Counted from the stretch's first letter, positions 34,246 to 43,685 are shown. The stretch is 64,000 bases of DNA from Paenibacillus sp. VTT E-133291 (GCF_002264395.1 NZ_NFVA01000001.1:1-64000), one strand, 5' to 3'. Notes: generated by a model from the sequence alone, not told the origin. Translations and numbers: made by a program.

Positions 34246-34830
34246 CTAGTCGTAGATAAAATGCTCCACCACAGCCACAGTCTTCGTTATGTCTGGATTA
34301 GAATTATCGACCACCTTCACATTGGAACTTGGAAGCGGCCACTTCACACTACGGTTTCCAAATGCTTTACGAAATTCATCCCAATGCTGGAACTTCCATT
34401 CATCTAATGGCGATTGTCTATCTTGAATCCGCTTCCGGTACAATTCCTCATCAGCTAGTTCGACCAAAACAACTTTGACCTCAACATCTTGCAGAGAACG
34501 TCCGATATGAGATAACTCACTCCAGATCCAGTCAGGATTGGCAGCTTCTTTGGTAAATGGTCCAACTACAAATGCATCTACATTTAGGCTAATATTGTCT
34601 AGTGCGGCGTCCATCGTAATCCGGTAGCCTAAATCACGGCATAATCTTTTGTAGTCGGCGGAGTCTCTGTCTGCCGGGTCCAATCCGTGAAAGGTCATGA
34701 TGGCATCTGCTGCTGGTCTTAAGAGGATATCCATATCAAAGAAGGGTACTTTACGCCGGGAAGCGATCGCTTTAGCTAATGTCGTTTTGCCTGCCCCAGC
34801 TGGCCCTAAAAAAAATACAAGTTTGTTCAT
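34246..34830 (-). CDS. P-loop kinase-like protein (AAA_33 type)
   Basis: A 194-residue cytoplasmic protein with Walker A 'GPAGAGKTT' (residues 9-17), a 'FFDMDIL' strand and a lid-like 'RKRIQDRQSP' segment, the plan of shikimate, gluconate or other small-molecule kinases. The substrate is unknown. It is divergent from the ABC-F gene; the 230-base gap between them holds the ABC-F promoter and a weak ACTATC/GATAGT dyad (34881-34900). Confidence 0.75.
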   Translation of the reverse strand: MNKLVFFLGPAGAGKTTLAKAIASRRKVPFFDMDILLRPAADAIMTFHGLDPADRDSADYKRLCRDLGYRITMDAALDNISLNVDAFVVGPFTKEAANPDWIWSELSHIGRSLQDVEVKVVLVELADEELYRKRIQDRQSPLDEWKFQHWDEFRKAFGNRSVKWPLPSSNVKVVDNSNPDITKTVAVVEHFIYD

Positions 34831-35000
34831 CGTTGTCTCTCCTTAGAACCTCAATTCAACTCCATAATGTATCTCTGCATACTATCATATAAAAGATAGT
34901 GAGCAATCGCCACTGCAATATCTCCATCACACAGATAGGAACAGACTACCTGAGATATTTCGTATTATAGGCCAAAATATGATATTTTTTTGCTTCTCCA

Positions 35001-35029
35001 TTGAGTTTTTGTGTAATCCTGCTTATAAT
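35001..35029 (+). promoter_or_regulatory. SigA promoter of the ABC-F gene
   Basis: TTGAGT at 35001-35006, 17-base spacer, perfect TATAAT at 35024-35029. The predicted leader is only about 27 bases, so no attenuator like those of drug-inducible ABC-F genes is present. Confidence 0.75.
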
Positions 35030-35062
35030 ATAGCGAGAAAAATAAGAAAAAGGTGTCCATAA

Positions 35063-36619
35063 ATGAGCATATTAAATGTAGAAGGATTAAGTCATGGTTT
35101 TGGAGATCGTGCGATCTTCAAGGATGTTTCATTCCGTCTTCTAAAAGGCGAGCATATCGGATTATTCGGCGCTAACGGCGAAGGTAAATCCACTTTTATG
35201 AATATTGTTACAGGAAAGCTGCAACCGGATGAAGGTAAAGTTGAATGGTCCAAGCGGGTGCGTGTTGGCTACCTCGATCAGCATGCAGTGTTGACCAAAG
35301 GCATGACCATTCAAGATGTACTCAGAGGCGCTTTTCAATACCTCTTTGATCTTGAGCAAGAGATGAATGATATGTACGGCAGAATGGGTGACGTGTCGCC
35401 TGAAGAGTTGGAAAAGCTGCTTGAAGAAGTTGGTACGATCCAAGATACGCTTACAAATCAAGATTTCTACATGATCGATGCGAAGATACAAGAAACCGCG
35501 CGCGGTCTAGGAATCACAGATATTGGTTTGGATCGTGACGTAGCTGATCTTAGTGGTGGTCAGCGTACCAAAATCTTGCTTGCGAAGCTGTTGCTTGAAA
35601 AACCAGATATTTTGCTTCTAGATGAGCCTACGAACTATCTGGATGAGCAGCATATTGAATGGCTGAGACGTTATCTTCAAGAGTATGATAATGCATTTAT
35701 TCTGATTTCACATGATATGCCATTCTTAAACAGCGTTATCAACCTGATCTACCATATGGAAAATCAAAAGCTGACCCGTTATGTGGGTGATTATGAGCAA
35801 TTTCAACAGGTCTACGAAATGAGAAAACAACAGCTTGAATCTGCTTATAACCGCCAGAAACAAGAAATTGCAGAGCTGAAAGACTTCGTTGCGCGTAACA
35901 AAGCCAGCGTGGCTACTCGTAACATGGCAATGTCCAGACAGAAAAAGCTCGACAAGATGGAGATCATCGAGATTGCAAAAGAGAAGCCAAAACCACAGTT
36001 TAACTTTAAAGAAGGTAAAACTGCGGGCAAGATGATTTTCGAAGCTAAAGAATTGGTTATCGGATATGACACCCCGTTGTCCAGACCGCTTAATTTATTA
36101 ATGGAGCGTGGACAAAAGATTGCGTTGGTCGGTGCGAACGGGATTGGTAAAACCACCTTGCTACGCAGCATCTTAGGCGAAATCCAAGCATTATCCGGTT
36201 CCGTAGAACGTGGATACCATCAGGAGATTGGTTATTTTGAGCAAGAGATGAAGGAAGGTAATTACAAGACTTGTATCGAGGAGATTTGGGATACATTCCC
36301 ATCCCTGTCACAATTCGAAGTACGTGCTGCCCTTGCCAAATGTGGACTGACCACGAAACATATCGAAAGTAAGATTGCTGTTCTAAGTGGTGGAGAAAAA
36401 GCTAAAGTGCGTCTTTGCAAACTCATTAACAGTGAGACCAACATTCTCGTATTGGATGAGCCGACGAACCACTTGGATATCGATGCCAAAGATGAACTGA
36501 AACGTGCGCTGAAAGCATATAAGGGAAGCATTCTCATGATCTCTCACGAACCAGATTTTTATCAAGACATTGTGACGGATATCTGGAATTGCGAAGACTG
36601 GACAACAAAAGTATTCTAA
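35063..36619 (+). CDS. ABC-F family ribosome-associated ATPase
   Basis: A 518-residue soluble protein with two ABC ATPase domains. The first has 'GANGEGKST', 'LSGGQ' and 'LLLDEPTNYLD'. The second has 'GANGIGKTT', 'LSGGE' and 'LVLDEPTNHLD'. The charged linker (about 235-300, 'RQKQEIAELKDFVARNKASVATRNMA') is the P-site-tRNA interaction motif. No membrane domain is present. Its length and linker resemble YbiT/YkpA-type housekeeping ABC-F proteins more than the antibiotic-resistance subgroups, so a role in translation is more likely than drug export. Confidence 0.85.
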   Translation: MSILNVEGLSHGFGDRAIFKDVSFRLLKGEHIGLFGANGEGKSTFMNIVTGKLQPDEGKVEWSKRVRVGYLDQHAVLTKGMTIQDVLRGAFQYLFDLEQEMNDMYGRMGDVSPEELEKLLEEVGTIQDTLTNQDFYMIDAKIQETARGLGITDIGLDRDVADLSGGQRTKILLAKLLLEKPDILLLDEPTNYLDEQHIEWLRRYLQEYDNAFILISHDMPFLNSVINLIYHMENQKLTRYVGDYEQFQQVYEMRKQQLESAYNRQKQEIAELKDFVARNKASVATRNMAMSRQKKLDKMEIIEIAKEKPKPQFNFKEGKTAGKMIFEAKELVIGYDTPLSRPLNLLMERGQKIALVGANGIGKTTLLRSILGEIQALSGSVERGYHQEIGYFEQEMKEGNYKTCIEEIWDTFPSLSQFEVRAALAKCGLTTKHIESKIAVLSGGEKAKVRLCKLINSETNILVLDEPTNHLDIDAKDELKRALKAYKGSILMISHEPDFYQDIVTDIWNCEDWTTKVF

Positions 36620-36640
36620 TAAGACAATTCTTTATTGAAC

Positions 36641-36688
36641 AAGCCTATGAGGTGTTAACGAATCAGTTACGCTTTATAGGCTTTTTTA
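36641..36688 (+). terminator. Terminator after ABC-F gene
   Basis: AAGCCTAT at 36641-36648 pairs with ATAGGCTT at 36676-36683, then T4. The loop contains further pairing. It overlaps a falsely open reading frame upstream of the next gene. Confidence 0.7.
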
Positions 36689-36708
36689 TGGATAATGGGA
36701 GGGGCTAT

Positions 36709-37803
36709 GTGTTAGAGAATAAAATGGATCAGCTTAACATCAGTGTTCAACAAATTTTTGGAGAACAAGAAGTAGAAATAGTTAATTTCACATGCGAGGA
36801 TTTAGATTATAAAACACCTAACTTTACAACAGCGGGTATCTTTCATCTTCAGGGTATCGCATTAATTAATCACGAGCAGCTTCCATGGTCAATCATATTA
36901 AAAATCATTAAGTCTGATAGTGCAGAAAAAGAGGATCCAGCACATCACAATTACTGGCGACGAGAAGCCTTAGTCTTTGAATCTAAGATTCTGGATGAAC
37001 TTCCGGGCTCAATCCAAGCTCCTAAGTGTTATCTTGTTGAGGAGCAAGTAGATGGTACTGTATGGTTATGGATGGAACGAATTGAAGGGGAATTTGCACA
37101 TACGAAGGAGCAGTTTGATATTATCGCTGAACGGTTAGGCCAGTTTAATGGAGCTTATCTTTCAGGAAAGAACACTCCTAATGACCAATGGATATGTAGA
37201 AGTTGGCTTAGATCCTGGACTACTTCGAGTATTATGTATGCACCTAACCCTGAAGAATATATTCATCATTTATATAGAGACAACGACCAAAGCCTTTGGG
37301 CTTGGTTCCAAGGCTTCATGAAGCGGATAGACAATAATTTGAATGCTCTCCATCGCTTGCCGCGAGTATTAGCTCATCAGGATCTTAGTCAAATGAATAT
37401 GCTGCTAACTCAAACCGGAGAGTTAGTCTTGATAGACTGGCAATTTATGAGCTTATCAGGCTTAGGGGAAGATCTTGGTAAAATGTTTGGCGTAAATATG
37501 AGTCTTGGTGTGATTCCTATCGATCGTTACGAGGAATTCAAAGATTCTTTATTCCATTCGTATATCAAGGGATTAAAGGCAAGCGGATGGCAGGGGGACG
37601 AATCCCTTGCAAGATATGGTTATTGTTTAAGCACTGCTTTACGTAGTGTCTGGGAAGTACCACAATACTTTTTATTATCCACTCAGATGTGTGCTGACTC
37701 TAATTACTTAAAGCTTCAGGATCGAGTTGCCCGGCTGGAACAAATTATTAATATTCAACGTGAAATGGAAGAAGAATGCAGCGCATTGAAGGTATATATA
37801 TAA
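36709..37803 (+). CDS. Phosphotransferase (APH-like kinase fold)
   Basis: About 364 residues. The APH-type catalytic loop 'VLAHQDLSQMNML' and the metal motif 'LVLIDWQFMSLSGLGEDLGK' are clear in the second half. Gln in the H-Q-D position replaces the more usual Gly or Arg. The frame is open upstream to 36589 but crosses the terminator of the ABC-F gene. The GTG at 36709, four bases after GGGAGGGG, is the best start. The substrate is unknown. Confidence 0.75.
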   Translation: MLENKMDQLNISVQQIFGEQEVEIVNFTCEDLDYKTPNFTTAGIFHLQGIALINHEQLPWSIILKIIKSDSAEKEDPAHHNYWRREALVFESKILDELPGSIQAPKCYLVEEQVDGTVWLWMERIEGEFAHTKEQFDIIAERLGQFNGAYLSGKNTPNDQWICRSWLRSWTTSSIMYAPNPEEYIHHLYRDNDQSLWAWFQGFMKRIDNNLNALHRLPRVLAHQDLSQMNMLLTQTGELVLIDWQFMSLSGLGEDLGKMFGVNMSLGVIPIDRYEEFKDSLFHSYIKGLKASGWQGDESLARYGYCLSTALRSVWEVPQYFLLSTQMCADSNYLKLQDRVARLEQIINIQREMEEECSALKVYI

Positions 37804-37807
37804 GGTT

Positions 37808-37858
37808 AAAAGCGATTCTCATCGGGATTTTATAGATGAATGAATCGCTTTTTTTTTA
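37808..37858 (+). terminator. Terminator after phosphotransferase gene
   Basis: AAAAGCGATTC at 37808-37818 pairs with GAATCGCTTTT at 37842-37852, then more than six T. Confidence 0.9.
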
Positions 37859-37878
37859 TGGATAAACAATGTAAATTA

Positions 37879-37890
37879 GCTGCCGGCAGC
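37879..37890. promoter_or_regulatory. Perfect 12-bp palindrome upstream of the gerA operon
   Basis: GCTGCCGGCAGC, GC-rich in an AT-rich intergenic stretch. CATAATT at 37902 is one base from the SigG -10 consensus, but I see no matching -35 box. Function uncertain. Confidence 0.25.
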
Positions 37891-37971
37891 ATTTCAAACC
37901 GCATAATTAAACAGGTTGGAAGAAATACTACTTTCATCCATATCGAAGAATCGCTGTAGGAGATGAGATTG

Positions 37972-39681
37972 ATGAATGGCTGGAGTAAATTAAAAAAATA
38001 CGTGCTAGCGGATATATCGCAGGATACTCACACCCGTGATTCTTTTTCACTTGGCCATTGGGATGTAGATGACACATCAAACAATAACCAAAACAATAAG
38101 TCAACGAAAGAGACTCAGGTGAATTTGCCTCAAGAAAGACCTCTTGGAGGAGAAAATAACCATTTTAATATGTCTTGTGATATGGATAGGAACGTGGATT
38201 GGCTGAAAACAAAATTCTCCTATCCTAAGAGTAAGGGGCTGATTATACGCTCCCTTCTGCTAGGTTCCAAATTAACAAAAGGGACAGTTGTTTATCTGGA
38301 TGATCAAGTAAATGCCCAATTATTATACGAAACTGTTATTAATCCATTGTTAACAGCCAAGTTTCCAGAGGATCTCCCCCTTAAATCTGATATGTTCAAG
38401 GATGAAATTCTTAGAAATGGTCAAATAAAATCAATCTCATCTCTGGAGGAGCTTGTACAGGAGATACTAAACGGTGCAGCGGTGTTAATCGTAAATGGCT
38501 TAAAAGAAGCAGTATCTATTGATGTTAAGGGTGGGGAAGAAAGAGGCTTGGAGAGCCCTAAAACTGAAAATGTAATTCTAGGATCGCAAGTAGGTTTTAC
38601 GGAAAATCTGCACACAAATCTTTCGCTGATTCGTAGACGTCTTAACACTCCTGATCTAATGGTCGAAACAGGAGTTGTTGGGACGATTTCACGAACAGAA
38701 ATTTCGGTTATTTATCTGAAATCAATTGCTAACTCGGAGCTTGTAAACGAGGTGCGTAGACGAATCGCTGCTATAAAAATCGATTATATCGGTGATAGTG
38801 GAATGATTGAACAGCTGATCGACGATCGACCAAACTCCATTTATCCAGGACTGCTCAGTACAGAGCGGCCGGATCGGGCAACTACGCAAATTGTAGATGG
38901 TTATGTGTGTATTATGGTGAATAATTCACCGTTCGCTTTAATTGTTCCCAGCCAGTTTCCCTTGTTCTTACAGACAGCTGAAGACAGTTATCTTCGTTGG
39001 CAATATAGTTCTTTTCTTAGAATTATTCGGACGGTGGGTTTCTTTTTATCCATGTATTTGCCTGCTCTATTTGTTGCAGTTGCAAATTATCATCAGGAGA
39101 TGATTCCGACAACTCTAGTTCTGGCGATTGCAAGTACAAGAGAATCTGTCCCACTTCCCGTAGCAGCAGAAGCATTCCTGTTAGAATCGATGTTTGAATT
39201 GATTCGCGAAGCTGGTGTCCGGATTCCCAGCGTTATTGGTCCAACGATCGGGATAGTGGGTGCCTTAATATTGGGACAAGCGGCGGTGCAAGCTAATATC
39301 GTTAGTCCCATCATGGTAATCATTACATCTGCTACAGCTCTAGCATCCTATACGATTCCTAACTATAACATGCAATTCACAACCCGTATTCTCCGGTTTG
39401 TTTTTTTGGCCTGCGCTTCGTTTATGGGCTTAATTGGGATTGTTTTATTGTCGATGATTTTGTGGACGGATTGGATTTCATCCAATCATTTTGGTGTGCC
39501 TAGTTTTGCTCCGATTACGCCTCATCATCCTGGTGAAAATTCACTATTACGTAGTCCTATGTACAAACAAAATAAGCGACCGATATCAGTGCGACCTCGC
39601 AAGAGACTTAAACAACCAGATGCTCAAAATACGGACGTTCCCACTACACCTGATCAAGAGGGTGATGGTGCTTACTCATGA
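37972..39681 (+). CDS. gerA: Spore germinant receptor subunit A (GerA family)
   Basis: About 569 residues. A subunit of the inner-membrane receptor that opens germination in response to nutrients. A polar N-terminal domain (about 75-355) contains the family landmarks 'RRRLNTPDL', 'ARTEISVIYLK'-like and 'DRPNSIYPGLLSTERPD'. About five helices follow (about 360-505), and a basic tail. The asparagine-rich stretch at 35-50 is not conserved. The ATG at 37972 has GTAGGAG at a good distance; the ATG at 37963 is too close. First gene of an operon whose genes all overlap by 4 bases. Confidence 0.9.
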   Translation: MNGWSKLKKYVLADISQDTHTRDSFSLGHWDVDDTSNNNQNNKSTKETQVNLPQERPLGGENNHFNMSCDMDRNVDWLKTKFSYPKSKGLIIRSLLLGSKLTKGTVVYLDDQVNAQLLYETVINPLLTAKFPEDLPLKSDMFKDEILRNGQIKSISSLEELVQEILNGAAVLIVNGLKEAVSIDVKGGEERGLESPKTENVILGSQVGFTENLHTNLSLIRRRLNTPDLMVETGVVGTISRTEISVIYLKSIANSELVNEVRRRIAAIKIDYIGDSGMIEQLIDDRPNSIYPGLLSTERPDRATTQIVDGYVCIMVNNSPFALIVPSQFPLFLQTAEDSYLRWQYSSFLRIIRTVGFFLSMYLPALFVAVANYHQEMIPTTLVLAIASTRESVPLPVAAEAFLLESMFELIREAGVRIPSVIGPTIGIVGALILGQAAVQANIVSPIMVIITSATALASYTIPNYNMQFTTRILRFVFLACASFMGLIGIVLLSMILWTDWISSNHFGVPSFAPITPHHPGENSLLRSPMYKQNKRPISVRPRKRLKQPDAQNTDVPTTPDQEGDGAYS

Positions 39682-40778
39682 AAAAAAATCATATCGGGAT
39701 TCAAGAAGCTGCTTCTATTGGGATCATATTTATAATTACAAAAATATTCTTACCCTTTCAAAGATCACTTGCTGAACTTGGGGGTACTGCTGCCTGGATT
39801 ATTGTTCTCATTGCTTCAGCGCTTTGTCCTCTGACTTGGTGGGCCATAAAAGGTGTGCTTAACAATGCTTCTCAAGGTGCCACCTTAATTGAAGCAACGG
39901 AAGAGATTTGGGGCGCGTGGATCGGTACTTTTTTGAATTTTATATATTTTTGCTTTTTCTTTATGATCACGTTTTTGGTCCTGCGTGAGTTCTCGGAGCT
40001 ATTGGCCTCTGATATTTTACCTCACACGCCAATGAACATTATTCAAATCTCATTGCTCATTCCCATTGCTTTCATTGCGCATTCCGGGATTGAGGCTGTT
40101 GGACGTTTATGCTGGATCACGATTGGGTTAATCATCGGAAGTGTTCTGCTTATCCTATTAGGTGGGTTATTTACGCATTCAGAAGTAAACGCGTTGTCTC
40201 CCTTCTGGGGAACAGGGCGTTCACATGTGCTAAAGTTAGGCATCATAAAAAGCTCTTTGTTTTCAGAAATGCTTGTATTCGGTTTTTTGCTCCCCAGAAT
40301 GCGAAAAGCTAAGGATTGTAGTAAAGCAGCTTGGTGGTGTATTGCAATCTCCTCGATCATACTTTTCAGCACCACAGTCGTGTACCTCTTTGTGTTTCCG
40401 TACCCAACGGCCATTAGACTTAACGTTCCTATGTATGAAGTAAGCCGTCTGATCATTTTTGGTCGGTGGATTCAACGATTAGAAAGTGTATTTCTTATCG
40501 CTTGGTTGATTTGTGCGGTCATTAAATTGGCCATAGGGTTATATTGTGCTGCAGCAACAATGTCTCAAATATTGCGATTGACAAAGGTTAAACCATTAAT
40601 TTTTCCTTTGGCTATCCTTGTATATACTTTTGCTTTACTACCTAGAAGCGAGATGGCTGCCGTAGCTTGGGACGGTGAAATTTTGCGAACGTATGGTTCA
40701 ATCTTATCTATAGGTTTACCATTGCTCACTTGGTTTGTCGGTGTAGTCAGAACTAAAATGGGGAGACAAAAGACATGA
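39678..40778 (+). CDS. gerB: Spore germinant receptor subunit B (GerB, APC-type permease fold)
   Basis: A 366-residue membrane protein with ten hydrophobic helices, of the endospore germination permease family (amino-acid permease fold). It opens with 'IGIQEAASIGIIFIITKIFL'. The B subunit is the likely ligand-binding part of Ger receptors. It overlaps gerA and gerC by 4 bases each. The nutrient cannot be told from sequence. Confidence 0.9.
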   Translation: MKKNHIGIQEAASIGIIFIITKIFLPFQRSLAELGGTAAWIIVLIASALCPLTWWAIKGVLNNASQGATLIEATEEIWGAWIGTFLNFIYFCFFFMITFLVLREFSELLASDILPHTPMNIIQISLLIPIAFIAHSGIEAVGRLCWITIGLIIGSVLLILLGGLFTHSEVNALSPFWGTGRSHVLKLGIIKSSLFSEMLVFGFLLPRMRKAKDCSKAAWWCIAISSIILFSTTVVYLFVFPYPTAIRLNVPMYEVSRLIIFGRWIQRLESVFLIAWLICAVIKLAIGLYCAAATMSQILRLTKVKPLIFPLAILVYTFALLPRSEMAAVAWDGEILRTYGSILSIGLPLLTWFVGVVRTKMGRQKT

Positions 40779-42079
40779 GAGGATTTAAACGGATCATAAA
40801 CAGGTACGTTCTTCTTTTGCTAGTTGTTCCTATGTTATCAGGCTGCTGGGATAGACTCGATCCCGAAAATATGGCTTTTATTATGGCTATAGGCGTTGAT
40901 CCAGGTCCTAACAATGATTACATCTATACGTTTGCACTCGCGATGCCCAAATCGAACGGTGGCATGAATAGTGGAGGTAACAGCCCTTCGGGGCAGAATC
41001 GTATCGTTAGTATTTTTTCAGAAGAGGGTGCTAGTCTTTCCGCAGCCCTCCTTACTAGCCAAAGCTTTATAGCGCGAAGATTAACCTTGATTCATTCTAA
41101 AGCTTTTATTCTGGGAGATGGAGTGACTCGGCAAGGGATCATGCCCATTTTAGGTGAGGTAGTAAGAAATGAAGAATTCCGCAGAACCGTCAATGTAATT
41201 ACGGCAAGAGGGAGCGCAGAAACTTACATTAATAATATTAAACCTAAGATGGAAAACGATATTGATTTATGGTTTGAGTTAGAAATGGACCCCCATAATA
41301 TTGGAGCAATTACACCTAAGAACTCACGGTTTCACGATTTTATTATGGATATCGAGCAACCAGGAACTGGAGGCACAACGATTTTGTCCGCAGTACATCC
41401 TAGTGTTGATAAAAATACCAATAACCATGAGATGGGTGAGGCATCATCAGAGTCGAAAGACCGTCAAACGATTGCTAGCGATATATATGCAGGTGATCTT
41501 CATAGAACTGGAGAAACACCTATCGATTTTTTTGGCAGTGCCGTGTATAAAGGTCAAAAAATGATAGGTTATCTCACCGCTCAGGAAACGAAATTGCTTA
41601 ACATTCTACGTGGTGATTTCGAAAAAACAGTCATGGAATTTCACGATCCATTAGATTCTAAATACAATGTAACCCTTAATATGAATGCGGAGAAAAAAAC
41701 GAAGCTTAAATTAAAGCGGAAAGACAATCAGATTAACGTTACATTTATTGCTCATATGGAGGGGGAGTTATCAGGTTCTATGTCAAATGTTGATTACACT
41801 ACACCCAAAAACACAATAATTTTGGAGGAAGCGGTGGAAGAGCAGCTGATCCAGCAGGCTTCAAAGCTTCTAGATAAAACATTGTATGAATGGAATGTTG
41901 ATTGTTTTCATATTGGTAACCGATTAAGGGCAACTTTTCCGACACTACAGGAATGGTATGGATATAAATGGCGTGATCATATCAAGGATACCAAATACAA
42001 AGTAGATATCGACTTTACGATGACAAAACATGGTGACCAAGTGGGTCCCGCTGTGGAAGGAGATGAAATGGTAAAATGA
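40775..42079 (+). CDS. gerC: Spore germinant receptor subunit C (GerC lipoprotein)
   Basis: A 434-residue lipoprotein. The signal peptide ends in the lipobox L-S-G-C and the family 'CWDRLDPENMAFIMAIGVD' start (about residues 24-43) follows. The three-domain GerAC body includes the C-terminal 'DCFHIGNRLRATFPTLQEWY' motif. A Gly/Ser/Asn-rich insertion lies at about 66-80. It docks on the outside of the inner spore membrane as the third receptor subunit. Confidence 0.9.
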   Translation: MRGFKRIINRYVLLLLVVPMLSGCWDRLDPENMAFIMAIGVDPGPNNDYIYTFALAMPKSNGGMNSGGNSPSGQNRIVSIFSEEGASLSAALLTSQSFIARRLTLIHSKAFILGDGVTRQGIMPILGEVVRNEEFRRTVNVITARGSAETYINNIKPKMENDIDLWFELEMDPHNIGAITPKNSRFHDFIMDIEQPGTGGTTILSAVHPSVDKNTNNHEMGEASSESKDRQTIASDIYAGDLHRTGETPIDFFGSAVYKGQKMIGYLTAQETKLLNILRGDFEKTVMEFHDPLDSKYNVTLNMNAEKKTKLKLKRKDNQINVTFIAHMEGELSGSMSNVDYTTPKNTIILEEAVEEQLIQQASKLLDKTLYEWNVDCFHIGNRLRATFPTLQEWYGYKWRDHIKDTKYKVDIDFTMTKHGDQVGPAVEGDEMVK

Positions 42080-42261
42080 TTATTCAAGTCATGAAGATCG
42101 TTATACTCGGGATCATTTCTTTGTGGGGAAGCATTTACATTGGCAGCCTAACCCCCACACTGTGGAAGCAAAAAAACTACCGAGGTGCGGTTGGAGCGGC
42201 GATTCTAGCCGGTCTCACGTTATTTTTACCATTGGTCTTTAGTTTGTTGAGAGGCATGTAA
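42076..42261 (+). CDS. Small two-helix membrane protein, GerD-type accessory subunit of the Ger receptor
   Basis: 61 residues with two hydrophobic helices ('IVILGIISLWGSIYIGSL' and 'AAILAGLTLFLPLVFSLL'). It overlaps gerC by 4 bases, so it is made from the same message. Some gerA-type operons carry such a fourth 'D' gene that tunes receptor function (B. subtilis gerKD is the known example). The match rests on size, topology and context. Confidence 0.7.
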   Translation: MIIQVMKIVILGIISLWGSIYIGSLTPTLWKQKNYRGAVGAAILAGLTLFLPLVFSLLRGM

Positions 42262-42343
42262 AAAACATAACTTCACATATCCGAAAACAATAACACTAAA
42301 ACCGAAATAGAAAGCCTATTATAATCTTCATCCAGATGAAAAT

Positions 42344-43094
42344 ATGGTAGTGATTCAAGAAGAACCTGTGGTGCAGAGTTTAGGCTTTGAACAAAAAGTT
42401 GATAAAATTATGGAAGAAAATATGTTCTCAGGTTCTATATTACTCGTCGAGGATAACAAGGTTAAGATTGCAAAAGGATATAATATGGCCAACTCAGAGA
42501 CCATGCAATTAAACGGACCAGATACAGTATTCCAAATCGGCTCTTTGACAAAAGCATTTACCGCTGCAGCGATCATGCAATTACAAGAAATGGGTAAACT
42601 TAATATTAATGATTCAGTTCAAAAGTATATTGAAGATTATCCTTATGAAAATGTTACGCTCTACCAATTATTAACCCATACCGCAGGAATTCCGAACTTA
42701 ACAGCATTTCCAGATTTCATAAGCACGATGGATATCCCGGTATGTGTCTCAGAGAATATCGCTAAATTCTTAAATAAACCATTGGAATTCGAACCCGGAA
42801 GCCAATTCGCTTATAGTAATTCAGGATATATACTACTTGGGGCTGTTATTGAAAATGTAAGTGGCCAATCTTATAGTCAGTTTATCGAGGATCATATCAT
42901 GTCGCCTTTAGGGATGGGGAATAAATGATGCAGAAGGCTTGATTTACGCACATGGCGGAGCGATCAATGGATTTTCATCGTTTATCTATAGGGATATTTC
43001 TAAGGGAACAGCAGTTATTATACTTAGCAATGTGGAAGGTGTCCAAACATCAAAATTATTGGATCTTCTTTTAAATGTGTTAGAATCAGAATAA
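42344..43094 (+). pseudogene. Serine hydrolase (class C beta-lactamase fold), decayed
   Basis: The first part (to 42928) carries the S-x-x-K nucleophile motif in 'SLTK', the 'YSNSGYILLG' motif and a normal domain start, then stops after 'MSPLGMGNK'. From about 42930 another frame encodes the C-terminal piece with the third motif 'HGGAINGFSSF' and ends at 43094. Roughly 100 or more residues that normally lie between are missing. There is no signal peptide or ribosome site at the 5' end, and an in-frame stop lies just upstream. Internal deletion plus 5' loss make this a pseudogene. Confidence 0.75.
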
Positions 43095-43139
43095 TGTATA
43101 ATCACGAATGAATCAGAATGGCTTGGAGGCAATTTAAAG

Positions 43140-43616
43140 ATGAACATCAGACGCATACATATGAACGATAATCGCACAATTGAACAGATCATTAGGAACT
43201 GCCTGATTGAGTTTGGCGGGAACAGAGCAGGGCTTGCGTGGGAAGATGACAGCTTAAGTCATTTATATGAATATTACAATCAAAGCGAGAATCGGGCTTA
43301 TTGGATTGTTGAAAAGGACGGGGAAGTATTAGGAGGCTGCGGAATCGCGCCTTTCGGGAGTGAGGGGAACATATGTGAGTTGCAAAAAATGTACCTATCT
43401 CAGTCCGTTAGAGGTAGTGGGATATCTTCCGAACTCTTACATACGGCTCTGGATTTTGCTAAGCTTCATTATAGCAAATGTTATTTAGAGACATTACAGA
43501 ACATGCATGGAGCTAACCGTTTTTATACGAAAAATGGATTCAAGCTTTTACCCGCCCCCTTAGCAGGCTCGGAGCATTTCGCCTGTGATGCTTGGTATAT
43601 TAAAGATTTAATCTAA
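43140..43616 (+). CDS. GNAT-family acetyltransferase
   Basis: A 158-residue single-domain acetyltransferase with the acetyl-CoA loop 'LSQSVRGSGISSELL' (about 85-99) and the 'NRFYTKNGFKLLP' ending common to ElaA/PhnO-type GNATs. The acceptor is unknown. TGGAGG lies 12 bases before the ATG. Monocistronic with a terminator. Confidence 0.8.
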   Translation: MNIRRIHMNDNRTIEQIIRNCLIEFGGNRAGLAWEDDSLSHLYEYYNQSENRAYWIVEKDGEVLGGCGIAPFGSEGNICELQKMYLSQSVRGSGISSELLHTALDFAKLHYSKCYLETLQNMHGANRFYTKNGFKLLPAPLAGSEHFACDAWYIKDLI

Positions 43617-43624
43617 TACTTGTG

Positions 43625-43653
43625 AAAATAGCCTGAATGATCAGGCTATTTTT
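43625..43653 (+). terminator. Terminator after acetyltransferase gene
   Basis: AAATAGCCTGA, loop ATGA, TCAGGCTATTT (43626-43636 with 43641-43651), then T. Confidence 0.85.
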
Positions 43654-43656
43654 AAT

Positions 43657-43685
43657 TTGACACAAAACCGTCCAGACGGTATAGT
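43657..43685 (+). promoter_or_regulatory. Promoter with embedded TetR operator
   Basis: Consensus TTGACA at 43657-43662, 17-base spacer, TATAGT at 43680-43685. The spacer holds the perfect dyad ACCGTC-CA-GACGGT (43667-43680). A repressor there would block RNA polymerase directly. The adjacent TetR gene is the obvious candidate, giving autoregulation of the tetR-SMR-SMR operon. Confidence 0.8.

Noticed and set aside
34881-34900. ACTATC/GATAGT dyad between the kinase and ABC-F genes
   Set aside because: Only six-base AT-rich arms and no clear promoter relation, so not reported as an operator.
35030-35062. Possible attenuator leader of an antibiotic-resistance ABC-F gene
   Set aside because: The predicted leader is only about 27 bases, too short for a terminator/antiterminator pair.
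35162-36565. Several minus-strand open frames in the ABC-F gene
   Set aside because: No ribosome sites and no recognisable motifs; they lie opposite strongly conserved ATPase motifs.
36589-36708. N-terminal extension of the phosphotransferase gene overlapping the ABC-F gene
   Set aside because: It runs through the ABC-F terminator hairpin and lacks a ribosome site; GTG 36709 has a good one.
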